Positions 45,007 through 56,200 of a DNA stretch of 64,000 nucleotides are shown piece after piece. Numbering within the stretch: the stretch's first letter is position 1; the number at the start of each line of letters is the position of its first letter. This DNA comes from Symbiodinium natans (lineage: Eukaryota; Sar; Dinophyceae; Suessiales; Symbiodiniaceae), in NCBI GenBank assembly GCA_905221605.1, contig CAJNDS010000371.1:91569-155568 (forward strand). The letters run 5' to 3'. The notes beneath the pieces are model-generated. The model saw only the letters and a program-made list of their open reading frames with translations, ran no database searches and had not been told where the DNA came from. The translations under genes and the position numbers were made by a program.

Positions 45007-45089
45007 CTGCTGGAGTTGAGGGTCAATCCTACGACCGTGGCGGTCCTCCAGCTGAAGCAGACGCTCCCGTTGGCTGGCGTGCTACACAC

Positions 45090-45101
45090 GCTCCGCTACC
45101 A
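45090..45101 (-). promoter_or_regulatory. Copia-3 primer-binding site
   Basis: Plus strand GCTCCGCTACCA, identical to that of Copia-1, directly followed by TGTGAAAAC, the LTR end. Confidence 0.82.
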
Positions 45102-45285
45102 TGTGAAAACAGCAGCGCGCTGAACCCTCTTTTTCTCACGACTTGAGCCAAAGTCATAAGCCGGAGGCTTCGTCAGTCACAGCAGACGTAGGGTGATAAG
45201 ACCAGATCCGAAGACCGACCAGGATTTTAATCCAGGTTTTTTCCCAAGTCGCACATAGAAATCACGTCCGTCGTCCTCGCTTCCT

Positions 45286-45291
45286 CACTCT

Positions 45292-45333
<42 letters not shown>

Positions 45334-45412
45334 TTCTCACTTTCACTCTTACTTTCACTCTCACTCTTACTTTCATTCTCACTCTCACTTTCATTCTCAC
45401 TCTCACTCTTCT
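45286..45412 (+). repeat. (CTCTCA/CTTTCA)n hexamer array
   Basis: About 20 units of ACTCTC/ACTTTC; sense in the minus direction is GAGAGT/GAAAGT. Confidence 0.9.
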
Positions 45413-45420
45413 TTGTTGCG

Positions 45421-45516
45421 ACACGTTTGTGGCCTGTTGTGGCCTGACACACGTTTGTGGCCTGCTGTGGCCTGACGTGGCCTTAAAAAAAACGTTTGTG
45501 GCCTGTTGTGGCCTGA
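45421..45516 (+). repeat. TTTGTGGCCTG tandem repeat
   Basis: Three longer units, each containing GTTTGTGGCCTG..TGTGGCCTG, separated by short spacers. Confidence 0.85.
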
Positions 45517-46157
45517 TGTCCAAGCATGCGCGAATGCACTTGTGGCATCCGTTCACCCATTGTTAGAACCCCAATGAGGGTGCTCGGCAACAGCTGATTC
45601 GCTAGGAGCACAAGCCGTTTCTGTACAGTAGGTACCCTCGCTGTTCAAAGTCCAAGCCTGCCAAAAGCTTTCATTCTGCAATGTCCAGCAGACGACTCTG
45701 CGCAACAGCAGAAAACGTTAAGCCACGTTGGTCAACTTCCCGAGCTTGAAGGGCGCCTCCTATCCACAGAAAACACCGACAAAGACCTGCAGCTCAACTG
45801 GCGGACCAGCAGAATTGCCAGGACAAAGCCCAAGTTCCGGGGAAGTTGGGCGACCCCGCTTTCAGGGCCGCAAAACACAAGCAATTCTGGCTTCGCGAGG
45901 ACGGGCCTCCACAGTTGCAGTTCTGCCTCACTGCAGCATTACAAAGACGAGTGTGCAGCTGCTTCGGACAAGCCGTGCGCTCAGCGATGCTGCCCAAAGT
46001 GACTAGAACAAGGGCAGGTGCGCAGCCAACGAGATCCGGTTGCTTGAGCCCACAGGCTCAAATTCGGTGCCAAAAAATGGGGCCGTCTTGCGGTTCCAAA
46101 AATGGTGCCGCGAAATGGACCCAGCTCCCGCAGCACAATTTGGAACTGAATTGGGGG

Positions 46158-46204
46158 GCGACCCCAAAATTGGAGCCGTTTGGCAACTCCAGTTTTGGGG
46201 TCGC
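46158..46204. repeat. 18-bp inverted repeat (hairpin)
   Basis: GCGACCCCAAAATTGGAG, 11-nt loop, then CTCCAGTTTTGGGGTCGC; one mismatch in 18. Confidence 0.8.
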
Positions 46205-46666
46205 GAATTCTTCTACTTTTGCGCTTAATCCCGCGCTTTCCAGACTGCTACACTCAGGCGACTCTGGCCCACAGACAAGCACTCAACGTGGAAAGATCAA
46301 TTACTGAGAACCACGACCTCCAAGGGAAGCTTTCTTGTGGAAGCTCAACATGAAAGAAACGTGCACAGGGGAGGCCCACACACGCCAGATTTCGAGTCGC
46401 GTAAACTGGCAAACATGTGTACAGTACAGGAACAACTTGGTCTTCTGGGACTTGCTGAAAAATCAAGCCCCATTCTCACTCTCACTCTCAGTTTGGTTTG
46501 TGGTGTTGTTCGTCCTTCTTGTTCTTCCTGCTTCTTATGGCGATCTATTTCGCAAGACCCACAAGAACGGCCTGTGCCACTGATGTAGTAAAGAGGCGCC
46601 CGCTTAGACGATTAATGCTTTTGTGAGAGTCACCTTGGAAGGCTCGCACGCGCTCGAGCATAGACC

Positions 46667-46671
46667 ATTTT
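46667..46671. repeat. Target site duplication, left (ATTTT)
   Basis: Repeated at 57492-57496, immediately outside the other LTR. Confidence 0.88.
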
Positions 46672-47246
46672 TGTGAAAAGCAGAGCTTTAGCGCAGACTG
46701 CTTTTTCCGTTCGCACTTGAGCCAAACACGTCAGTGTTCAGCTGCACTGTCTTCAGTCAGCAAAGGTGCTCTCTCCAAGAGCAAAGGCTTCAAGTCTTCA
46801 AACGACATCTCAACTTTGTTTAGACAAAGGAGAATGCAAAAGTAACATGCAAAACATCTTGGTTACTGCTTCAGGACTTCAGGTCTGTTGCAAAACATAC
46901 AGCATGCTCTCAGAATGCCTCAGTCGAGTGTCAAACGGTCACGACACGGTACGAACGACGGGGCAAGGCACACGGAGTGAGTAACGGCCAAAGTCTGTTC
47001 CTCAGAGCTTTGCTTCAGCACTTCCAGATGACTCTCAGGTCAACTCCCGAGAGCTAAAAGCCTCTCTGTGCTTCCCAAAACTCATCCTCGGACTTGCAAA
47101 CCAAAACATGTCAAGTCAAAGCACCTTCATGTCATGCAAACATGCTCATGCCAAAACAAAACATGTTCTTGCCATGTCACAGCACTCATGTCCTACACAT
47201 GTACCTGCAAGCAACTAGGCAAACAAAGAAATGTCATATTTTCACA
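46672..47246 (-). repeat. Copia-2 3' LTR
   Basis: 575 bp, bounded by TGTGAAAA and TTTTCACA. Longer than its partner because of short duplications near 46917, 47008 and 47124. Confidence 0.92.
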
Positions 47247-47253
47247 CCCCCTC
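47247..47253 (-). other. Copia-2 polypurine tract
   Basis: Sense GAGGGGG directly before the 3' LTR. Confidence 0.65.
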
Positions 47254-47268
47254 ATGCCTATTGCGCGG

Positions 47269-50200
47269 TCAGTCCTTCTTTCGTCTTTCGAGACTTTTCC
47301 TGGCTTCTTTCACCAGGAATCGGCCTAAGCCCTGCGGATAGACACCTGTCGCTGCTATGCTAGTAGCACTCGCATGCTCGTGGTTTCCTGGGCAAACACA
47401 AGAGGATAAAGTCCAGATAAAACTTGAATCCGAACTGACGAACCACCAATGCTTCAGGATACGGTTGCCAGCTTCCTCGAAACAGCACCGGTCTACCAAA
47501 CACTCGTGCTCGAGTCCCAGTCTTTTCGCTGTTGACTTGTAGACTGTTTCTCCCCAAAGGCCAGACCCTTTAGGCCATTCGTGGGAGAGGAGGAGCCTCT
47601 CGTGGCCAGCATAGTCCTGGAAAACTGCTCGTATGCGTCTCCAGGACTTCTTGTGTACCTCCAGACTAGCTCTCCATCTCGCCCGGTTCTTCACGTCCTT
47701 TGAGAAACGCAGGTGCCTAAGGCCACTACCTGCGCTGCACGGCGTAGACAAATGTGCATACACGTAGATTCTTTCGTTAGAAGCCATCTTTTCCAGAATC
47801 CCTTTTAGCAACAAAGAAGCCTCTCTACTCAGCAAGTCTAGCTTCTTGGTGATTCCAAAGTACGCGATGTCACGTTCCCGCTTACAAGCTTGGGCTATCG
47901 CGCTTTCCTCTTCGCAACAGAGTTCCAAGACAACCATGGTGGCCTCCCCAGAAGCAACTCTGTAGGCCTCGTCCTTCCACGAGCTCGGAATTGCGAGCAC
48001 TTCGTCGCAGGTATTGGGCTCTTTAAAGGTAACCGAAACGCTAGTGCCTGAAGCTTTTTCTCCCCAGCCAACCGGCTCGGTGGTCAAGCCACAAGCCTCA
48101 CACAAGCTTGCCAAACTGTCATTCGTGGGACTTTTCGTTAGAGCATCTGCGGGGTTGATGGCCCCCGGTATGTGCTCAATCGTGAACCTTCCACGATCCA
48201 CAAGTTCCTGGAGAAATGCGGCTCTTAACTCTATATGGCGAACTTTCCTCAGCAATGTTCCCATTTTTGAGATACAAACCGCGCTTTCAGAGTCAGAGTA
48301 ACCCTTCAAGAGATAGTAACCGGTCTCCCTGTCCTGCGGAATGCCTTCCAAGATGGTCTCTGTCAAGAGGGCAATGTAGAGACCTTCCCTGGCTATCTCC
48401 GTGAGCGCCGCGAGCTCACTCTCAGCGCTGGACAGGGCTGTGGTTGATTGCTTTCTGCTAAAAGTCTTCAGACAGCAGGTTTCCCAAGTAATCACACCAC
48501 CACTAACCGAATTCAAACTCCAGCTTGCGTCTGTAAAACAGGAAACCGCCTGAGGATCCGCATCATCTTCCAGGATCTCCCGAGTTGATGGCAACACCTG
48601 TACTCGGTGCGGAAGCCCTTTTATCCACTTAAGGACGTCTCTCATGCATGTTTCAGCAGCCTCGTCTGGCGCCGCCTGGTGCCGGCCCAAAAACCCGCAA
48701 CAGAATTGCAGGTCCGGTCGGGAGAGGGCTGCCCATGCAAGCCGACCAAGGGTTCTACGATACTTTTCGTGTGCGGCCGGGCTAATCTTTTCAGTTTGCC
48801 CTTTTCGAACCAGGTCGGAGTATCGCTTTTCAAGCGACGGGAGTTTGGGGCTCGGTTTGGTTATATTGTACTCAGAGCAGCACGCGTCTAGGTACTTGCT
48901 ATCTAGCCCGAAATAGACGCGCTTGTCTCCGGAACGTCGGAATATTCTCCTACCCAAGAAGGAAACTTCCCCCGCACCATTCTCAGGAAGCTCTCCAGTC
49001 AGTTTCAGCTTGTAGCGTTTCTGCAGTCCTTCGAAAACTCTCTTACCTTCCGATGGGTCCTCGGAGTAGATCAGCAAATCGTCTACATAGAACAGTACCA
49101 ACGTCAGACCCTTCGACGTCTTCCTTCGGTATATCGCAGGGTCCAGGCTTGGACTGAATCCGCTCTTCTCCAAGTACGAACTCAGTTCCTTATACCAAGA
49201 AAGCGGTGCCGATCTCAATCCGTTCATCGCTTTATGAAGACGAAGATACACCTTCTTGTTTCCTGCCTTTTGGGGAACAGAAGAGTCCGCAATACTCACA
49301 TTGTTTGGGAGCTCTACGTACTCTGGCCTTGACACTGCAGCGTGCATGAAAGCCACGCTCACGTCACAGCTCAACACTGAGCCTTTCTTGCAAAGCAATG
49401 CCAAAAGAAGCCTTAAACCCTCTAAACTCGTAGTCGGGCTGTAGATGCCTTCTGAAAGCGTCGTGCCTCCCATTGAAGCGTAATCTCTAACAACGAGGCG
49501 GGAACGGTAAAGACCTTTACGTTTGATCGTGTTAACCCACCTGCTCGTGAGAACCCTCCGACCGCTCTCTCGCGCCGACTTGCGGGCCTCAGCTTCAGAG
49601 ATCACTTTTCCTACTCCAAAAGACTCGAGTTCCTCAAGCTCCAACTTCATCGAAGCATACAGAAGTTCAGGGTCTAACTGTTCACCTGAGGTCTCAGAAA
49701 CGGCGTTTCGGGGTACTTGGCACTTGATCTTACTCCCTCCGAATTTGAGAGTAAACGAATCAGCTACTTCTTTAGACGTGGCCAGAATGTCCGGTCCTTT
49801 GAACAAAGACTCTAACAGATGGTTAGTTAGCCAGTCAATTTCCATGTCCTCTAGGTCATCCGGCTGCATTTCCGGTGACCCAAGTCCGCCTTCCCCCTCA
49901 TCATCTGTGGGTTCCACGTAAGACGGAATATCATTCAGAGGATCAGGATCATCTGGTACCATCTCTTCATCTTCGTTTTCAAACCCCGGGTCAGGGTCTT
50001 CTGACTTCACCGGATCAGGTGGTGGCTCAAACATGATGGGCCTTTCAGGATCCGCTGGGTCTAGAACCAGAGGCTGTGAAGTAGACAGAGCGTGTATGGC
50101 CCCTACGTCGTAGACAGGCTCACCTTTCGCTCCTTCTAAGGCCCTACAGACAGGAAAGATATCGATCTCAGTCTGACCCACTGGAGCAGCAAAGACACCG

Positions 50201-53200
50201 CCCCCTCTAGGCTCTTTAGGCCCTAGATACACAGCTTTCACTGTTTTCTTTCCCCTGTACTTCTGTTGATGCGCTTTTGAGCCCCCTACTTTAGCGTAGA
50301 CAAGACATCCAAACGGCAGGGTCCTCGTACGATGCACAATCTCCTCGTGCAGCCGGTCAATGGGCGTAGTCACGTCCTGGTGACTAAAGCTCCAGAGGTT
50401 GTAGCACCTGGCGCTGTAAAGGACACAAGCTTGCCAGAGCATTCCTCCCAGCGGAAGCTTCTTGTTCCAGTCTTCCGGCGCGGAATTCCGCGCAACTTCT
50501 CTCTCCAAGTCTAACCACACTGCCCAAAATCCCTGCTTCATAGTTTCTACTTGTCTTTCAATAGCGCCTTTTGACTGAGGGCGATACCCGGGCACGACGT
50601 CCACAATGACGCCAGAAACAGCTACATCACCTGTACGGGTAGTCAATTTTTCGGCTAAAGACATCAAAGCCGACTCCTGATCACATCTCACTGTGACCAT
50701 TTTATTCACAAGACCCATTTCGCGAATCACTCGTCCAATGTTGTAAAACAGATCCGGATCATCCAAATTCATGGCCGGGATGACCGTGGTATAGTTCGAA
50801 GAGCAATGTGCAAGAAGCAGCACACGAAGACGACCGAAGTAGTAGAAATCCATTCCTATCGTCTGGTCCTCGCGTTGCAAACGCCTTCGCAAGCGTCTCG
50901 CAGGAACCTTCCCTTTACTCGAGGTGCAGGCCTCACAGTTCACATCATAAGGAAAATGACCTCTGGATCTATGCACTTGCAAAGCCACACTTCGCAGAGG
51001 TATCCTATCTGAAACTTCTGCACCTCCAGGCGGTTCCGGGGGTTTAGGTGGTTCAGCACCTTGAGGCTTCGGAAGCGGACTCTCTTTTTCTCCTCTCTCT
51101 TCTCTCTCTGAAGAACGTGGTATGTCACTATCGAGTTCTAAGGGCTCAGCTTGCGTCCCCTTACCGGGGAGGGGCAGTCCACGCACAACTCTCAAGTGGC
51201 TGTGCTCAGAAGTGGATCTGCTCCCTTTTTCATCATCGCCCTTTCTTCTCAACAAACAACAACCACACACACTCCAAGCACAACACCATGCCATGCACAC
51301 CAACAAGCTCCACAAGTTCCTGTCGAGACAAAGGCCCAAGCACATGGCCTTACATGCGAACTTCAAAGAGGCTTTAAAACCTGAGCTCCAAGTTGGTTTC
51401 ACAACGTGCCTGCTAAAGACCAGAGTACGTTCTACATCAACTCGAACATAACAGAAACGAGTCTTGATTCGCACTCGGACTCCTTTACGACGATGGTGTA
51501 AACGGTACTTTCGGGATACAAGTTGAGGGTAGTCACCAACTCCTCGAAACCTTTTCAAACACATCTTCAAGAATCGAAACCCTAACCAGAACGAACCCCC
51601 CAAGAGACTTGCTATCACATAGATCGCCAAGCAAGCGAAAACATCCAATGCTTCTCCTGGCATGCAAAACAAAGCACTCCTGGCCGGCAGGGGTCTGTCA
51701 TGACTCATGTTCAGGAGGTTTGGGTTCGTGGCGTTTCTGAGGTTCACACTTGAGGGTATTTCGGATCTTTGAGGGTACTGCTTAGAAGATCGACGTTCTT
51801 TCGGGCTAGTTAAACGCGGACTTGAGGGTATTTCGGATCTTTGAGGGTACTGCCGAGAAGATCGAAGTTCTTTTGGGCTTCTCTTCAAGGGACCTTCAAG
51901 CTCGCACACTCCTAACCAAGCAAGTCTCACACAGCAACATGTCTGTTCAACTGCTTCACTCATGCTTCTTTCCAAGTCCAAACAAGCCTGAAAGACACTG
52001 TGTTTTTCCAACGCGCAAGACATGCGATCGGCGCGTTCAGAAACAATTCCACAAAAGGAAGAATTCCGCACAGCCTTTAAGGCCTTCACTTCTTCTGGCA
52101 AGGGGAAGGAAGCACAAACTCCCTCTCTTCGGCTGTTTGACCCAAGCCGCCCGGAGGCGGAAGGGCACCCGCTGCGGATGATGTAGCGGTCTCGGAGGTA
52201 GGCCCTTCCTCCGCTGTCACGGTTGCTGGCTCTGGAACTGCAGGCAAAGACTCTACAGCCACTGGCGCTTCTGGAACCGTCAAAGGCGAGGAAGTTGGAA
52301 CCACAGACCAGGCCTTCGGTGTAGCCCCCGCTGGTGCCCCCTGGGCTTTCGACAGAGCACCTGGAATTTCCCCAGGAGCTGCCTTCGGGACATAACCGGG
52401 ACCTGGAATTTCCCCTGGAGGAGGGGTCTCCGGCACACTCTCCGTTGCGGAAATTGGAGCTCCAACCGGTGCCGTGGGTCCTGGAGTTTCTGGGGCCCGC
52501 TCCTCTTCCACCACCATAGGCTCCACACTGTGGTCCGAGGGACCAGAAGAAGCAACAGGTGGGACATCCAAGAACTTGAATGACTCCAAAGGGGCCAATG
52601 AAACTGCGGAAGGCGAAGGAGGTACCGGTGTTGATGGAGCTGCAGTGTCCCCCAGAGGGGCTCCTAGAGATGCTGGATCGAACTTGTACCCGTCCGTCGC
52701 AACCGGCGATGGCTCCATAATGATAGGAGACGGTGGGGGCGGCGCAGAGGAGCCCACATCTTTCAAGGCTTTCTCCGCTTCGATGAGCGCCAAAACTCTG
52801 GTCCGGCTCTGCATCATGTATTCCCCCATTGGAATCGATTCGTCCGACGAACTTGCCGAGGATGACTCTGCAGACTCTGTCTCCGAGCCTTCGTTCATGG
52901 CTCCAGTCTCCGAGCCTTCGTTCATCGCTCCAATTCCACCTCCAGTATCTGTGGAAGCAGCTGCACCCGTTCTTCTGGCCTTGACCTTGGGTCGAGCGGA
53001 CTGCAAGTCCTCCCATTTTCGGACCTCTGCTTCGAACTCGATATAGCGCCGGGTGCGCTGATCCATTGCCCCCATTAACGCACGCCACCCATGCCTGATG
53101 GCTGAGCCTGGCACCCACTCGAGCTGGAGCTCGACGTCGTCTGGATACATTCCAGCCAAAAGGTTGCGTTCCGCTTCCGGCATGGCCTCGTAAACGGTCA

Positions 53201-56200
53201 GGACCTTGAGGATACGCTTGATGTAACCCAGCGCAGCCACGTCCCCTCCACTCTGGTGGCGTAGGTGACTTGGATCGGGAGTATACCCTTCGATAGCTGC
53301 ACGCGCGTCCCTTGCACGCACGCCGCGTTGGTGAAGAGTGCGGCCTTGACCCGCGAGTTCGAACCTTGTAGTATGCTCGTCCAACAACTCGTCGGTGAGC
53401 TGGGAAAAATCCCTCTTTCTCTTCACCGGAAGGATGCCTCCTTGCTCCGGGGCTTCCGGAAACTCGGGCAGCCACAGCGCCCACGCAACCTCCGCGCTGA
53501 TGTAGGGCGTTCCATCCAGAGGATCGGGATCGTGATCGCGAAGCCTCTTGGACCAGCCCGTTCCCAGGCACGGCCCCACATCTGGGTCTGGACGTTGGAT
53601 CCGCCCAAGGAGCTTCTGCCCAACCTCGAGGAGGTAGCCGTCGGTCATCAAAGCATCTGTCAATGACGCAAAGATGGTCCCCTGGCGGGAAGGATAAACG
53701 ACCCCATCTCCGATAGACATAAGTGGAACTGCAGGTTCCAGGTTGTTCTCTGGAATTGCCGGCACAGGGTATCCACATGCAATAAGATCTTCTCGCTGTT
53801 GTCGTATCGCTTGCATGAAATACCTGAAGCGCGGTCCCCTCAGCATGCTTCTCCACTTCACTATCAGCGACGGCTCGGCTGATGGCTGCGAAGGCCTGGC
53901 CTTGCTTGCCCTCCATTTTCCCCATGCTTCCTCCTCTTCTGTCTCTCCTGTCTCTGATGCAGCCACCGTAGGCGAAGGTACTGCAACTTGACTCGGAGGC
54001 CTCGAGAAAACATTGAAGGGGGCAGCTGAAGCCTCTGCATCCGCAGTCTCGACTGGCGCCGCCTCTGCTGGTGCAGGCTCTACTGGTGCATTCAAAAACG
54101 CAACCTCCTGCCCGGCACTCTCCGCTGGAGAGTTGTGGGAATCTTGCTCCACCTCCATTGGCGGTTCCGACATGCTCAGTACCTTCCCTCAGGGAAAACC
54201 AAGACACGCAAACAAGCAAAATGGCTGCGGACAAACATGCGCACTTCAAGCCTTTTGAGGTCCTTTTGGGCTTCCTAACGCAAAACATGCCTGGCTCGGT
54301 TGCTTTGGGGCACTCACTTCCTTTAAGGGCACACCTCAAACCTTCACTGCCGAAGATCAGAAGCGAAAAGCCTTTCAAACACAACCCCTTCACAAGACAT
54401 GCCAGCAAAAACATCACGTTCCAAACTGCGCACACATGCCGCTGCCAAAAATCATGTTGCTGTCTGACAAAAACATGGCATTTCCTAACAGAATCATGAA
54501 GTTTCCTAACCAGACTTTCGGAACACAGGCTCCTATCACCACTCAGGACAGGCGTTTTCCTAGTACAGATCATGTCGTGCTGTTTCCTACCGGCGTGTTC
54601 TTCAGGAATTTCCAGGGACCTACTCCTAACTTCAGCCCTCAAACCGCGCAACATGAACTCAAACGGCGTTCCCGTCAAGACGTGGCGGATAGACTTCTCG
54701 TCCTTTCCAGGCTTCTCATCACTCTTCGCTTCTTTCGAAGTCTTCTTCAGGATGCTTGGTCCTGCAGTAATGTCTTTCCTGGGTTCCTTGTCAACAGGAA
54801 GAGAGTCGATCTCCATGTCCGATCCCTTGGATGGGCGTTTAGGAGCTTTCTGCTTCTTTCCGCTAATCGCCCACCAGGCCCGTTTCGCCCCAACCAGGCG
54901 GACATTCTTCTTTCCACCCTTGTAAATGCGAGACCCGGTGCGCGCAAGGTGCGTCTTCCAGCCCCGTTCCGACGCGGACCACGGAGATACCACATTGAAA
55001 GGCACGTCCGCCACAAGGACGTCCTCCAACGTCAACGAAACGTCGCCGAAACGAACTTCCAGATCAACGACATTCGATACGTTTATGATGTCTCCTGAGG
55101 CACTATAGAGCGTCACCGTGCGATCATGGTACTTGCAGACACGAAATCCTGACAGATGATCTGCTGAGACGATGTGGCATGTGGCTCCACTATCGACCAG
55201 CCACACATCACGATGCTCTACCTGCAGCGAAGCGCAGACGTATGCCGCATCTCCCTTCGAGGTGCTTCCAGTCAGGGTGCCTACCTTCTCATCTACAGTG
55301 ACTTTCGGCCCTACAGCGACCGGTCTAGGGACTGCCTCTACGGGCTTAGGCTTCTCAGGCTCAGGCTGGCTCAGTACTTCTCGTACAGCAGAAGGCTTGG
55401 CAAACCTCATCGCCATCACGGTGGAGGTCCTCGAAGACTCGGACTCTGCCTCGGACTCTGGTTCTCCCATAGCCCGGGCTCTAGCCTTCTTCTTCTTCTT
55501 GCCTTTGCCCTTGCCTTTATCAGGCTTGTCGGGCTTCTGCTCCTTGTCTTTGCCGCCTTTTCCGCCTTTCGGCGTTGGAGAGCGTGGCTTTCCTTTGGGA
55601 TTCTGCGCTCCCTTGCCATCGCCCTTCTTGCCCTTGTCGCCCTTCTTGCCCTTTTCACCGGCTTCACGCTGACGGCTCCAGCAGTCCTTAGCCAGGTGTC
55701 CCTTTCGTCCACAGTGGTCACAAAGCTTGTCACCCTTTCCTGACATCTGCCGATTTGAGGAAAAGGGACCCTCACACAGACGAAGCTGCTCCTCATAGTA
55801 CCGAAGGCTATCGCTCAGCGATGTCCAGTCGTTGCTCTTCCCATGAAGAACGACGTACTGTCTGAGCTCCTGGCTCAGAGCTTGCAGCAAAACACTGCAG
55901 CGGTCAGCCTCCGTGAGACGCAACTCTGGAAAGTTCCCAAGCTTGGATTCGGCACGAGAAAACTCGTCCTCCAAGTGACGGATGAGGTCTGTCGGCCGTC
56001 GGTGATGCTGGCACGTAGTCGCCAACTTGAGGCACTGCTCCCGCACGTAGACAGCTTCCATGCGAGACACGATGCTGTATTGCTGCGTGATGGTCCTCAC
56101 AGCCTCGTATCCGCAGGCACTGAGAGACTGCCTTTTCGAGCACGAGCGTAGCAACTCCTGACCTCTTTCCCAACGTGAGAGAGATTGGGTGAGATAGTAG

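Larger units (their letters stand above)
39950..45101 (-). mobile_element. Copia-3: truncated, decayed copia element
   Basis: Minus-strand relative of Copia-2. It has a primer-binding site at 45090-45101, intact gag and protease (43.1-45.0 kb), and then a decayed stretch. Integrase and the linker to RT lie in several frames (39.95-41.5 kb). Similarity to Copia-2 stops at TTRWVLSKPS, the very start of RT, near 39985. RT, RNase H and the 3' LTR are absent. Its 5' LTR starts at 45102 (TGTGAAAAC) but I cannot find its end. Confidence 0.8.
45102..46666. other. Copia-3 LTR (start only) and intergenic sequence
   Basis: The LTR begins at 45102 and shares CTTGAGCCAAA (45142-45152) with the Copia-2 LTR; its far end was not found. 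No gene seen. Two repeat blocks and a hairpin are listed separately. Confidence 0.45.

Noticed and set aside
54436-55672. Plus-strand ORFs of 166-220 codons
   Set aside because: Antisense to the Copia-2 protease and gag tail, which carry recognisable motifs on the minus strand.
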